From positions 1-64,000 of the forward strand of contig CACKOX010000001.1 of assembly GCA_902601865.1 (NCBI GenBank): DNA of 64,000 nucleotides, read 5' to 3'. Under the pieces are notes generated by a model that saw nothing but the letters and a program-made list of their open reading frames with translations, made no database searches and had not been told where the DNA came from. The first letter of the stretch is position 1; each line of letters starts with the position of its first letter. Both the position numbers and the translations under genes were made by a program. The stretch is from an uncultured Alphaproteobacteria bacterium. Its GTDB lineage: Bacteria; Pseudomonadota; Alphaproteobacteria; HIMB59. This document shows, one piece after another, positions 38,539-52,262 of this stretch.

Positions 38539-40300
38539 AAATGAATTTACGGGAGCAGATATTCTGCTTAAGGCCCTCAAAGACCAAGAAGTAGATACAA
38601 TTTTTGGCTATCCAGGTGGAGCTGTTCTTCCTATTTATGATGCAATTTTTGGTCAAAATTTTTTAAAACATGTTTTGGTAAGACAAGAAGCTGGTGCAGT
38701 TCATGCAGCAGAGGGATATGCAAGATCAAGTGGAAAAGTAGGTGTCTTGTTAGTGACTTCAGGCCCTGGGGTTACCAATGTGGTAACAGGCTTAACTGAC
38801 GCATTAATGGATAGCATTCCTATAGTTTGTATTAGTGGACAAGTCCCTTCACATTTAATAGGTACAGATGCATTTCAAGAATGTGATACTACTGGAATTA
38901 CAAGACCTTGCACTAAACATAACTATTTAGTCAAAGATGTTAGTAAGCTCTCTGAAACAATTCATGAGGCATTTAAGATAGCTAGCTCAGGAAGACCAGG
39001 TCCTGTTTTAATTGATATTCCAAAAGACGTCCAATTTGCAAAGTCAAAATATATACCAAAAAAAGATATTAGTTTTAGAGAGCACAGAATTAAAGCTGGA
39101 TCTAAAAATGTCGATAAAAATTTTGTTCAAGAGCTTGTAAATCATATTAAAAAATCTGAAAGACCTATTTTTTATGTTGGTGGTGGTTGTTTAAACTCTG
39201 GGCCTCAAGCTAGTCAAGAATTAATCAAGCTCGTAAATAAAACTAATATCCCAATCACAACAACACTTCATGGATTAGGGTGTTTTCCAGGCGAAGATAA
39301 AAGTTCACTAGGGATGTTGGGGATGCATGGAAACTATGAAGCAAACCTGGCAATGAATAAATGTGATTTAATGATCAATGTTGGTGCAAGGTTTGATGAT
39401 AGAGTGACAGGGAGACTAGATGCATTTTCTCCAGACTCTGTAAAATTTCACATAGATATTGATCAAAGTTCAATTAATAAAAATGTAAAGGTAGATTTTC
39501 ATACAAATACTGACATCACTATGACATTAAAAGAAATAAACTCTTTTATAGAGTCTAATAATATTGAACTTGAAAAAAAAGATTACACTAATTGGTGGGG
39601 GCAGATTAATGACTGGAGAAAAAAAGAATGTCTTCACTATGAGCAAGGTGAAGAGATTATCAAACCTCAACATGCGATTTCTAGGTTGTATGATCTAACT
39701 ACTCAAAAAGACACTTTTATTACTACTGAAGTTGGACAACATCAAATGTGGGCAGCGCAGTATTATAAATTTTCAAAACCCAATAGGTGGATTACTTCTG
39801 GCGGTCTTGGCACAATGGGCTTTGGTATGCCCGCTGCAGTTGGAGCGCAAATGGCAAATCCTGACTCGCTAGTTATAGATATTGCTGGAGAGGCATCTTT
39901 TCTGATGAACATTCAAGAAATAGCTACAGCAGTTCAATACAAGTTACCGATTAAGATCTTCATTTTAAATAATGAATACATGGGAATGGTTAGACAATGG
40001 CAGGAACTTCTTCATGGAAGTAGATACTCCGAAAGTTATGTTGATGCCCTTCCTGATTTTAAAAAACTTGCTGAAAGTTTTAATGCAGTTGGAGTGAGAG
40101 CAAAAAATATTTCAGAGTTAGACGATGCTATTAATGAAATGGTTTCCATAGACAGACCTGTTATTGCAGATATTTGGGTTGATAAAAAAGAAAATTGCTT
40201 TCCAATGATACCATCTGGGGCTGCGCACCATGAAATGCTTTTATCAAAATACGATAAAGAAAATCCTGAAAATCAAGAAAAGGGAAAAGTACTAGTTTAA
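38528..40300 (+). CDS. ilvB: acetolactate synthase large subunit
   Basis: 590 aa; FGYPGGAVLPIYDAI, RQEAGAVHAAEGYARSSGKVGV. Confidence 0.96.
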   Translation: MDNENEFTGADILLKALKDQEVDTIFGYPGGAVLPIYDAIFGQNFLKHVLVRQEAGAVHAAEGYARSSGKVGVLLVTSGPGVTNVVTGLTDALMDSIPIVCISGQVPSHLIGTDAFQECDTTGITRPCTKHNYLVKDVSKLSETIHEAFKIASSGRPGPVLIDIPKDVQFAKSKYIPKKDISFREHRIKAGSKNVDKNFVQELVNHIKKSERPIFYVGGGCLNSGPQASQELIKLVNKTNIPITTTLHGLGCFPGEDKSSLGMLGMHGNYEANLAMNKCDLMINVGARFDDRVTGRLDAFSPDSVKFHIDIDQSSINKNVKVDFHTNTDITMTLKEINSFIESNNIELEKKDYTNWWGQINDWRKKECLHYEQGEEIIKPQHAISRLYDLTTQKDTFITTEVGQHQMWAAQYYKFSKPNRWITSGGLGTMGFGMPAAVGAQMANPDSLVIDIAGEASFLMNIQEIATAVQYKLPIKIFILNNEYMGMVRQWQELLHGSRYSESYVDALPDFKKLAESFNAVGVRAKNISELDDAINEMVSIDRPVIADIWVDKKENCFPMIPSGAAHHEMLLSKYDKENPENQEKGKVLV

Positions 40301-40313
40301 TAAATTTTTTACC

Positions 40314-41884
<1,571 letters not shown>

Positions 41885-41886
41885 TA

Positions 41887-43455
41887 TTGCCAGATAAAGT
41901 ATTAATCTTTGATACGACTCTAAGAGATGGAGAGCAATCTCCTGGTGCTTCTATGAATCAAGAAGAGAAACTCTCTATTGCCAGATTATTAGAAGAGTTA
42001 AAAGTCGATATTATTGAGGCTGGTTTTCCCATAGCCTCAAAAGGAGATTTTGACTCTGTTCAAGCTATTGCCCGTGAAATCAAGGATTGTCAGATAGCAG
42101 GATTGGCGAGAGCAAAACATGAAGATATTGAAGCAGCTTGGAATGCTGTAAAAAAAGCAAAAAATCCAAGAATACATACTTTTATAGCCACTAGCCCTAT
42201 ACACATGGAATTCAAATTAAAACTTACCGAAGAACAAGTGCTAGACAAAATTAAGGAAAGTGTTTCTTTTGCAAGAAACCTTTGCCCAAATATCGAATGG
42301 AGCTGCGAGGATGGCGGAAGGTCTTCGATAGATTTTCTATATAGGTGCATTGAATTAGCAATTCAAAGCGGTGCATCAACAATAAATATTCCCGATACTG
42401 TTGGATATACTTTACCACTTGAATTTGGAGAGATAATAAAAAAAGTTAAAAATAATGTACCAAATATTGATAAAGCAATAATTTCTGTTCATTGTCATAA
42501 TGATTTGGGTTTGGCAGTTGCAAATTCTTTAAATGCGGTAGAAAACGGTGCAAGACAAATTGAATGTACTATAAACGGATTAGGTGAAAGAGCAGGAAAC
42601 GCAGCCTTAGAAGAAGTTGTAATGGCTATGAAAGTTAGATCAGATCTTTTAAAAGTTCATTCAAATATTAATACAAGTGCAATTTCAAAAACATCAAAGC
42701 TAGTATCTTCAATTACTGGTTTCCCTGTTCAACCTAATAAAGCAATTGTAGGTGCTAATGCTTTTGCTCATGAGTCTGGAATACATCAAGACGGGGTTCT
42801 AAAAAATGTTCAAACTTATGAGATTATGTCCCCAGAGACAATCGGTTTAAAAAAATCAAGCTTAGTGCTAGGTAAACATTCAGGTAAGCACGCTTTTAAA
42901 GAAAAACTTAAGATTTTAGGATATGAAGTAGGTGATAATTACATTAACGAAATCTTTGAAAAATTTAAGCTTTTAGCTGATAAGAAAAAAGATGTTTATG
43001 ATGAGGATTTGATTGCACTTGTAGATGACACACATTTTAACAAATCTAATACTTTAAAACTAAAAAATTTAAGTATCATGTCTGGCACTAACTCTAAACA
43101 TGTTGCATCTTTAGAATTAAACTTCAAGGAGAAGCAAAAGGAAGTAAGCGGATCTGGAAATGGTCCTGTAGATGCTGTATTTAGTTGTATATCTAAAGTA
43201 GTAGGTTTTTCTCCAAAATTGGTGCTTTACCACATCAACGCTATTACACCAGACTCTGACGCACAAGGAGAAGTTACTGTTAAACTTGAATATTTGAATA
43301 AAGAATTTATAGGTAAGGCTTCTGATATAGATATTATAGTTGCCTCTGCAAAATCTTATATCAATGCATGTAATAAAATATTAAACTTTGAAAAAAACTC
43401 TAATATGCAAGAGGGAGTTTCTGAGATTAGCATCTCAAATATTAAAGGTATATAA
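41887..43455 (+). CDS. leuA: 2-isopropylmalate synthase
   Basis: FDTTLRDGEQSPGASM, SVHCHNDLGLAVANS. Confidence 0.96.
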   Translation: MPDKVLIFDTTLRDGEQSPGASMNQEEKLSIARLLEELKVDIIEAGFPIASKGDFDSVQAIAREIKDCQIAGLARAKHEDIEAAWNAVKKAKNPRIHTFIATSPIHMEFKLKLTEEQVLDKIKESVSFARNLCPNIEWSCEDGGRSSIDFLYRCIELAIQSGASTINIPDTVGYTLPLEFGEIIKKVKNNVPNIDKAIISVHCHNDLGLAVANSLNAVENGARQIECTINGLGERAGNAALEEVVMAMKVRSDLLKVHSNINTSAISKTSKLVSSITGFPVQPNKAIVGANAFAHESGIHQDGVLKNVQTYEIMSPETIGLKKSSLVLGKHSGKHAFKEKLKILGYEVGDNYINEIFEKFKLLADKKKDVYDEDLIALVDDTHFNKSNTLKLKNLSIMSGTNSKHVASLELNFKEKQKEVSGSGNGPVDAVFSCISKVVGFSPKLVLYHINAITPDSDAQGEVTVKLEYLNKEFIGKASDIDIIVASAKSYINACNKILNFEKNSNMQEGVSEISISNIKGI

Positions 43456-45242
<1,787 letters not shown>

Positions 45243-45250
<8 letters not shown>

Positions 45251-45671
45251 ACTATTTTTTGTAATAATTTTATTTTTAATTTACGGAAACTTTAATTTTG
45301 TAATAAATGATATTGCCATTTTTTCATTGATAAATATAGCTTTTTTTACGATTCTTAAGGATAAAAATATTAAAATAATCGATATTTTTATATTTATTTT
45401 ATCGATTTTTGTTGTAGAGGTTTTTGTAGGTTTGCCGATATTAATTGGTATTGTGGTTTTGTTTATACCTCTCCTCCTATTAAATCATTTTATTAATAAT
45501 TTTAATTTCTCTACATTTATAAAATCATTAATTGTTTTTTTTCTTAGTTTCATTACTTTCTTTCTTTTTGACCAAACTATTGTATTTAGATTACTAAATT
45601 TACAATATTTTTTATGTATATTAATTTTAACTTTTATTTTTTTAGGGCTATCAAATTATGGAAAAGAATAA
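45243..45671 (+). CDS. mreD: MreD-like membrane protein
   Basis: 142 aa polytopic; position between mreC and mrdA. Confidence 0.7.
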
Positions 45672-47430
45672 GACTAGTGAAGATAGTATAAAAATATTAA
45701 ACAGAAGATCATTTATCATAATTATAGTTGGTGCTATTTTATCATTCATAGTTTCTTTAAGATTATTTTCATTACAGGTTATCAACTTTAACTTTTACAA
45801 AAAAAAATCAGTTGAAAATAAACTTTCTATAAAATTAACACCCCCCTTAAGGGGAGATATTTATGACTCTAAAAAAAACTTAATAGCTGGAAGTTCTTCA
45901 TTATATGAATTTGCAGTGTTTAAAAATTTAAGTAAAGATCATTTTCAGGAAATTAAAAAACTCGATAGTCTTATAAACCTAAATTTAAATTTTGAAGAAA
46001 TTTCAAAACAATTAAAAAAATATAATGAATACTCTGGTTTTAGTTTAAGTAGAGCTTCATGGGATCAGATAGTAGAATTTGAAAAAAATAAATTTCTATT
46101 TAATTCTATTAAGATTATTGAGTCCAAAAAAAGATTTTATCCATATCAAAATTTTTCACAGATAATTGGCTATATGGGACAACCTACTCAATCTTCTGAA
46201 CTTTACCCTAAAGGTGTATTTCATTTAGAAAAAAGTTATGAAAAACATTTAAAGGGTACACCAGGTAAAATATTTAGCGAGGTAAACGCTAAAGGCAAAA
46301 CTATAAGAGAAATATCTATTGAAAAATCCATTAAAGGTAACGATTTAGACTTAACATTAGATTTAAGTCTTCAAAATTATGCACAATCACAACTTCCAAG
46401 AAATAAAAAAGGATCTATTGTTGTTATCAGTGTTTCAGATGGATCTATCTTGTCGATGAATTCCAATCCTACTTTTGATGCACAAATCTTTGAGGATAGA
46501 GAGAATAATAAAATTCAAGATCTGCTTAACGATGACCAAAAACCACTTTTTAATCGTGCTTTCTCTGGTTTTTATCCTCCAGGTTCGGTGTTTAAACCTA
46601 TTTCAGCTTTAGTTGGTCTTCAACGTAATCTAATAGACCCCCAAAAAGAGGTCTTTTGCAAAGGGCATTCCTCACTTGGTGATAGGAATTATTACTGTTG
46701 GAAAAAAAAAGGCCATGGAAAAGTTAATCTTAAAAAAGCCATAAAAGAGTCTTGTGATGTATATTTTTATGAATTAGCTAAAAAAACAAATATTGATCAT
46801 ATTGCAAGTCTATCTAGTAATTTAGGTTTAAACAAAGAGTACGATATTGGTTTATCAAATATAGGTAAAGGACTTGTCCCGAGTAAGAAATGGAAAAAAG
46901 CGTATTTAGAAGAGAGTTGGTATCAAGGTGAAACATTAATTACGTGTATTGGACAAGGATACAACCAAACATCTCCCTTACAGCTTGCAACACTTTATTC
47001 TGCTATATTAAATGGAGGAAAATATCCAATACCTAAACTTGATAAAAATACTCCCACAAAATTTACAGGTAAATTATTAAATAATGAGCATCAAAAAATT
47101 ATAGTTAATTCCCTTAATGCTGTTGTGCAAGAGCCAAGAGGAACAGCACATAAATTGAGTATTTCTAATCCAGAATTTGTAAAAATAGGAGGTAAGACGG
47201 GTACTTCTCAAGTAGTAAGAATTAAAGAGAGTGAAAGAGAGGACGATCAGTATAAATCAAAGGAAATAGATGAAAGATTTAAAGACCATTCAGTATTTGT
47301 AGGATATGCCCCTTATGATAAACCAAAATATATAGCTTCAGTAATTATAGAAAATGGTGGATCTGGATCAGCGGTAGCTGCTCCCATTGCCCATAAGATC
47401 CTTGATTTTGCTTTCAAAAACAATGTTTAA
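45658..47430 (+). CDS. mrdA: penicillin-binding protein 2
   Basis: FYPPGSVFKPISA, KIGGKTGTSQV. Confidence 0.95.
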   Translation: MEKNKTSEDSIKILNRRSFIIIIVGAILSFIVSLRLFSLQVINFNFYKKKSVENKLSIKLTPPLRGDIYDSKKNLIAGSSSLYEFAVFKNLSKDHFQEIKKLDSLINLNLNFEEISKQLKKYNEYSGFSLSRASWDQIVEFEKNKFLFNSIKIIESKKRFYPYQNFSQIIGYMGQPTQSSELYPKGVFHLEKSYEKHLKGTPGKIFSEVNAKGKTIREISIEKSIKGNDLDLTLDLSLQNYAQSQLPRNKKGSIVVISVSDGSILSMNSNPTFDAQIFEDRENNKIQDLLNDDQKPLFNRAFSGFYPPGSVFKPISALVGLQRNLIDPQKEVFCKGHSSLGDRNYYCWKKKGHGKVNLKKAIKESCDVYFYELAKKTNIDHIASLSSNLGLNKEYDIGLSNIGKGLVPSKKWKKAYLEESWYQGETLITCIGQGYNQTSPLQLATLYSAILNGGKYPIPKLDKNTPTKFTGKLLNNEHQKIIVNSLNAVVQEPRGTAHKLSISNPEFVKIGGKTGTSQVVRIKESEREDDQYKSKEIDERFKDHSVFVGYAPYDKPKYIASVIIENGGSGSAVAAPIAHKILDFAFKNNV

Positions 47431-48526
47431 AGAATTTAAAAGCATATTTAATTTAAATTGGATTTATATTTTTATCCTTTTGATAATTTTTTGGATTGGA
47501 GAGATCAATCTTTATTCAGCTGCTGGCGGTTCTCTTGATCCATGGGCATCAAACCAATTAATAAGATTTTTATTTTTTCTCCCTTTGTTTTTTCTAGTTA
47601 TCATGTTGGAGCCAAAGTTTATTTTTAATTTTGCAGAGATTTTTTTAATTTTAGTTTTGATTGGGTTAATAACGACATTAATTTTCGGGTATACAGGAAT
47701 GGGAGCTACGAGATGGATAAGAATTGCTGGTTTCAATTTACAAGTATCAGAATTTACTAAAATAGCTTTAGTTATATCTATGGCTAAATATTTTCATAAA
47801 TTAAATGCAGAGAAAACTATAGGTCTTTTTAAATCAATATTACCTCTTATTGTATCGGTAATTTTTTTTGTTTTGGTTGCTATTCAACCTGATTTAGGCA
47901 CTGCTATAATTATTTTAGCATTGGGTCTAGTAGTTATTTTTTATGCAGGAATTAAATTAATTTATCCCTTAATATCAATAGGTATCATTTTATCGATAAG
48001 CCCAATTTTATGGACTTTTTTAAAGCCCTACCAACAAAATAGAATACAAATTTTTCTAAACCCTGATTTGGATCCACTTGGAAGGGGGTATCATATTATT
48101 CAGTCTAAGATTGCAATAGGTTCTGGTGGATTAAAAGGAAATGGTTTTCTTGAGGGTTCACAAAGTAGTTTAGATTTTCTCCCTGAAAAAGAGACAGATT
48201 TTGTTTTCGCAATTTTTTCTGAACAGTTTGGTTTTACAGGATCAATTTTGTTGATTTCATTATTTTTTATCATGTTTTTAATACCCGTTTTAAAGACATT
48301 CAAACTGACCCAAGCATTTAATAAAATAATCTTGTTTGTTTTATCCTTTAAAATTTTTTTCGAATTTCTAATAAATATATCCATGACAATAGGGATCTTG
48401 CCAGTGGTCGGAGTAGCTTTACCATTTATGTCTTATGGAGGAAGTTCTTTGTTGAGTAATCTAATTATTTGTGCACTATTGTTGAACTTTATGTCTATTA
48501 ACGAAAAAAAGAGAATGTTCCCATGA
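47423..48526 (+). CDS. rodA: RodA, SEDS family (start corrected from 47387)
   Basis: GMGATRWIRIAGFNLQVSEFTKIA, FVFAIFSEQFGFTGS, LPFMSYGGSS; MFKEFKSIF start overlaps mrdA by 8 nt. Confidence 0.94.
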   Translation: MFKEFKSIFNLNWIYIFILLIIFWIGEINLYSAAGGSLDPWASNQLIRFLFFLPLFFLVIMLEPKFIFNFAEIFLILVLIGLITTLIFGYTGMGATRWIRIAGFNLQVSEFTKIALVISMAKYFHKLNAEKTIGLFKSILPLIVSVIFFVLVAIQPDLGTAIIILALGLVVIFYAGIKLIYPLISIGIILSISPILWTFLKPYQQNRIQIFLNPDLDPLGRGYHIIQSKIAIGSGGLKGNGFLEGSQSSLDFLPEKETDFVFAIFSEQFGFTGSILLISLFFIMFLIPVLKTFKLTQAFNKIILFVLSFKIFFEFLINISMTIGILPVVGVALPFMSYGGSSLLSNLIICALLLNFMSINEKKRMFP

Positions 48527-48873
48527 CAAAATCTATCAAAAAACCGTGGGGATCATACTTTGTCCTAAATAAATCAAAAGATTTTTTAATAAAGAAAATT
48601 ATAGTTAAACCAGAGGGTGTTTTATCCTACCAATCTCACAATTTTAGATCGGAACATTGGATTATTATCGAGGGTAAAGCAACTGTTATTATCAATAACC
48701 GCACATTTTATAAGTCAGAAAATGAAAATATATTTATACCAAAAAAATCAAAACATAGAGTATTAAATGAGAGTTCTAAAAAGAAATTAGTTTTAATTGA
48801 GGTTCAAACAGGAAGTAAATTTTTAGAAACAGACATTAAAAGATATTCAGATATTTATGGTAGAAAAAATTGA
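48523..48873 (+). CDS. cupin, mannose-6-phosphate isomerase type II C-terminal-like
   Basis: KPWGSYFVLNKSKDFLIKKIIVKPEGVLSYQSHNFRSEHWIIIEG. Confidence 0.85.
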   Translation: MTKSIKKPWGSYFVLNKSKDFLIKKIIVKPEGVLSYQSHNFRSEHWIIIEGKATVIINNRTFYKSENENIFIPKKSKHRVLNESSKKKLVLIEVQTGSKFLETDIKRYSDIYGRKN

Positions 48874-49259
48874 AAATACTAGCTGAAATTTCTGTTGGAG
48901 AACTGTTTGATAAAATTACTATATTAAATATTAAACTAAAAAAAATTAACGATCCTGAAAAATTGAAAAATATTAGAACAGAATTAGATATTTTAATAGA
49001 GCAAAGTAATAAAATTATCTTAGACAATAAAGAGACTCTAAATAAAAATGTTCAAAAACTTCAGGAAATAAATGAAAAGCTATGGGACATAGAAAATATT
49101 AAAAGAGAGTGTGAAGCCAATAAAGACTTTGGTGAGAGTTTTATTAAAATTTCAAGAGATGTTCACTTTAAAAATGATATTAGAGCTTCTATAAAAAAAG
49201 AGATTAATCTTTTATCTGACTCAAAGATAACTGAAGAAAAAGAGTATTCTAAGTATTAA
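48870..49259 (+). CDS. DUF6165-like hypothetical protein
   Basis: MKILAEISVGELFDKITILNIKLKKI. Confidence 0.65.
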   Translation: MKILAEISVGELFDKITILNIKLKKINDPEKLKNIRTELDILIEQSNKIILDNKETLNKNVQKLQEINEKLWDIENIKRECEANKDFGESFIKISRDVHFKNDIRASIKKEINLLSDSKITEEKEYSKY

Positions 49260-49767
49260 CTTTATTTAAACTGATTAATTTTGACTTAATTTTAGACCTT
49301 CCGTTAAGAAAGCTTAATTCTAGTAAAACAACTATTCCTTTGATTTTAGCTTTTGTTTTATTGATTAATTTCATTGAAGCTCGGATAGTTCCGCTTGTAG
49401 CAAAAATATCATCAATAATTACAACTTTGTCAGAACTTTTTATCATATCGCTTTGTATTTCTAACTGATTAGAACCATATTCAAGTTTGTAGCTTGTAGC
49501 ATATGTTTTTCCTGGAAGTTTCCCTTTCTTTCTTATCATGACTAATTTTTTTTTTAATTTGTAAGCTACAGCTGAGGCAAATATAAACCCTCTTGAGTCT
49601 ATTCCAACTACAGTACTTGCATTTAATTTAACTACCTCCTTGGACATTAAGTCTACTACATTATTAAATACTTTGGGGTTTGATAAGATTGTTGAGATAT
49701 CATAAAAAGCGATACCTTTTTTTGGAAAGTCTTTTATAATTCGAATACTTTTTAAACTATCTGTCAT
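49249..49767 (-). CDS. apt: adenine phosphoribosyltransferase (start corrected from 49806)
   Basis: IRIIKDFPKKGIAFYDISTIL, VVGIDSRGFIFASAVAYKL, VVIIDDIFATSGTI. Confidence 0.93.
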   Translation of the reverse strand: MTDSLKSIRIIKDFPKKGIAFYDISTILSNPKVFNNVVDLMSKEVVKLNASTVVGIDSRGFIFASAVAYKLKKKLVMIRKKGKLPGKTYATSYKLEYGSNQLEIQSDMIKSSDKVVIIDDIFATSGTIRASMKLINKTKAKIKGIVVLLELSFLNGRSKIKSKLISLNKVNT

Positions 49768-50554
49768 GAAAAGAACAATTAAATCAGTATTTAATAAAAA
49801 AAACAAAAAAAAAATTATTTGTTTAACATCATATAGCTACAACTTTACAAAAATTATTGATGATTTAGTTGACGTGGTACTGGTTGGCGACTCTATGGGT
49901 AATGTTCTTTATGGCATGGATACTACTAGATCTGTAGATGATCAAACAATGGTTAATCATGCAACCGCTGTAAAAAAAGGTGCAGATAAATCCTTAGTAT
50001 TTTTTGATCTCCCATATAATAGAGATTTTAGTGAATCCACAACAGTCAAACGGGTTTTAAGCATTATGCAAAAGACATCTTGTGACGGTGTAAAAATTGA
50101 GGGAAATACTGAATTAAAAGATGTTATAAAGTATTTAAGCAAAAAAAAAGTTCCAGTAATGGCACATTTAGGTTTACAGCCACAGAAATTTAGCTCTTCT
50201 AAAAAATTTAAAATATATGGAAAAGATAAAAGGGACTTAGATAATATAATTTCTGACTCATTGTGTTTAGAAAAGTCGGGAGCTGTATCTATATTGTTGG
50301 AGGGAATGCTAACGAATACTGCAAAAGAGGTCACTAAGACATTATCTATACCCACAATAGGAATTGGTGCCTCTGAGTATTGTGATGGTCAAATACTGGT
50401 GTCTGAGGATATGTTAGGAATCTTTAGAGATAATCATCCTAAATTTGTAAAAAAATATGCTGATTTATCCAAAAATATCAGGGTTGCTGTAAAGAAATAT
50501 TCTAATGAAGTGAAAAATAACAAATTCCCAAATAAAAAGTTTAGGTATGATTAA
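49766..50554 (+). CDS. panB: 3-methyl-2-oxobutanoate hydroxymethyltransferase
   Basis: VVLVGDSMGNVLYGMDTTRSV, VMAHLGLQPQ, IGIGASEYCDGQILV. Confidence 0.95.
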   Translation: MKRTIKSVFNKKNKKKIICLTSYSYNFTKIIDDLVDVVLVGDSMGNVLYGMDTTRSVDDQTMVNHATAVKKGADKSLVFFDLPYNRDFSESTTVKRVLSIMQKTSCDGVKIEGNTELKDVIKYLSKKKVPVMAHLGLQPQKFSSSKKFKIYGKDKRDLDNIISDSLCLEKSGAVSILLEGMLTNTAKEVTKTLSIPTIGIGASEYCDGQILVSEDMLGIFRDNHPKFVKKYADLSKNIRVAVKKYSNEVKNNKFPNKKFRYD

Positions 50555-51549
50555 TGGGTTCTATTGATAGAACTGCTTAACAAATCCACAAAAAGCTCTT
50601 TTTGATAGCCTTTAAAAGAGGATAATATTTTCAAAGATTGACTATTATATTTCTGAGAGAAGTTTTTGATGTCATCTTTAATTTTATATTTTTCCATTAA
50701 TTTCATTAGTTCAATATAATCACTTTTAGACCTTTTAATTTTATTAAAAATATTTTTTGTAAAACGAATTTCATTTATTGAAGATTTTTTTAAAAGTAAA
50801 ATGATTGGCAAAGTAATTTTTCCCTCATAAAAATCTTTACCATTCTCCTTCCCAGTTACCTTTTCGCCAAAATAATCAAGATAATCATCCATGATTTGAA
50901 AGATAATACCAAAATACAAACCTAACTTATTTAAATTTGAAATTATTCTTGAATTTTTACCAGATAAAATAGCAGGTATCTTCATTGCGGCAGCAAATAA
51001 TTCAGCAGTTTTTAAAGATATGATTTCAATATATTCCTTTTCAGATATTTGAGTATTATTCTCATGTGTTAATTGCATAAACTCACCCTCAGAAATTTTA
51101 CTACTTACTTGCGAAAGTGAAGCCATCGCTTCTAAAGATTTAGCTTTTGTCATTAATTGAAATGATTTTGAAAATAAAAAATCCCCAAATAAAACACTAA
51201 ACTTATTATTCCATATCGAATTAACACTCTTTTGCCCACGTCTTATTTTACCCTCATCTATCACATCGTCATGAAGTAGGGTTGCCCCATGTATAAATTC
51301 AATTGCAGTAGACATATAAATATCACTTGATATTTTTGAATAATTTTTATTAATCATTTTACTTGATAATAAACATAATACTGGCCGTAATTGTTTGCCT
51401 CTTTTTTTAAAGAAATAATTTCCTAACTTTGGGATAATTGTGACACTACTTGATAAAAATTTATCAAGTTCATTATTGGTTTTAACTAACTTTACATTAA
51501 TTTCTTTATGAATTAATTTAATAGTTTGTTCAAAATTATTTTTTTTCAT
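50551..51549 (-). CDS. polyprenyl (octaprenyl-type) diphosphate synthase
   Basis: FIHGATLLHDDVIDEGKIRRG, QIMDDYLDYFG. Confidence 0.93.
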   Translation of the reverse strand: MKKNNFEQTIKLIHKEINVKLVKTNNELDKFLSSSVTIIPKLGNYFFKKRGKQLRPVLCLLSSKMINKNYSKISSDIYMSTAIEFIHGATLLHDDVIDEGKIRRGQKSVNSIWNNKFSVLFGDFLFSKSFQLMTKAKSLEAMASLSQVSSKISEGEFMQLTHENNTQISEKEYIEIISLKTAELFAAAMKIPAILSGKNSRIISNLNKLGLYFGIIFQIMDDYLDYFGEKVTGKENGKDFYEGKITLPIILLLKKSSINEIRFTKNIFNKIKRSKSDYIELMKLMEKYKIKDDIKNFSQKYNSQSLKILSSFKGYQKELFVDLLSSSINRTH

Positions 51550-51554
51550 CTGCT

Positions 51555-52262
51555 ATGAATTTATACTCTAGGGATTATCTACTAGATGGTAAAATTGTAT
51601 ACTATCAATTAAAAAAGGGTTATAGGAGTGGAATTGAGCCAATTATTTTAGCTGCCCACTGCAAAAAAAAATATAATAAAATATTAGATATGGGATCAGG
51701 ATGTGGATCAATATCACTAATAGTTGCCTATAGAAATCCTGAGTCAGAAGTTATTGGCTTTGAGAAAAATAAAATCCACCATCAAGTTGCAACTTTAAAT
51801 CATAAAGAAAATAATTTAGAAAATTTAAAATTCAAGATACAAGACAATTGTATCTTTGATCCTTATTATGAAAACCACTTTGACTTAATTTTGTCTAATC
51901 CACCTTTTTATTTTGCAAATAAAGTTATTCAGTCACAAGACCCCTCAATAATCACATCAAAGTACATATCTGAGTCAGATTTAGAAAAATGGTTGAATAA
52001 TATAATCTTATATTTAAAAACAGATGGATCCGCATTTATAATAAATAGATATGAAAATACTGAATTTATGTTAGATATGTTCAAAAATTTTAATTTAGAA
52101 GTGACAACAACCCCTTTATTATCTTTTAAAGACTCAAAACCTAAAAATGTTCTCTTAAAAATCACTAAAAGTAATTATTTTATAGAGAAAACATTAAATG
52201 CAATTATAATCCACGATGATTTGTCAAATTATTCTAAAGATATAGAAAATTGGTTTAAATAA
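51555..52262 (+). CDS. tRNA1(Val) N6-methyltransferase-like (TrmN6)
   Basis: LDMGSGCGSISL, DLILSNPPFYF. Confidence 0.85.
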   Translation: MNLYSRDYLLDGKIVYYQLKKGYRSGIEPIILAAHCKKKYNKILDMGSGCGSISLIVAYRNPESEVIGFEKNKIHHQVATLNHKENNLENLKFKIQDNCIFDPYYENHFDLILSNPPFYFANKVIQSQDPSIITSKYISESDLEKWLNNIILYLKTDGSAFIINRYENTEFMLDMFKNFNLEVTTTPLLSFKDSKPKNVLLKITKSNYFIEKTLNAIIIHDDLSNYSKDIENWFK

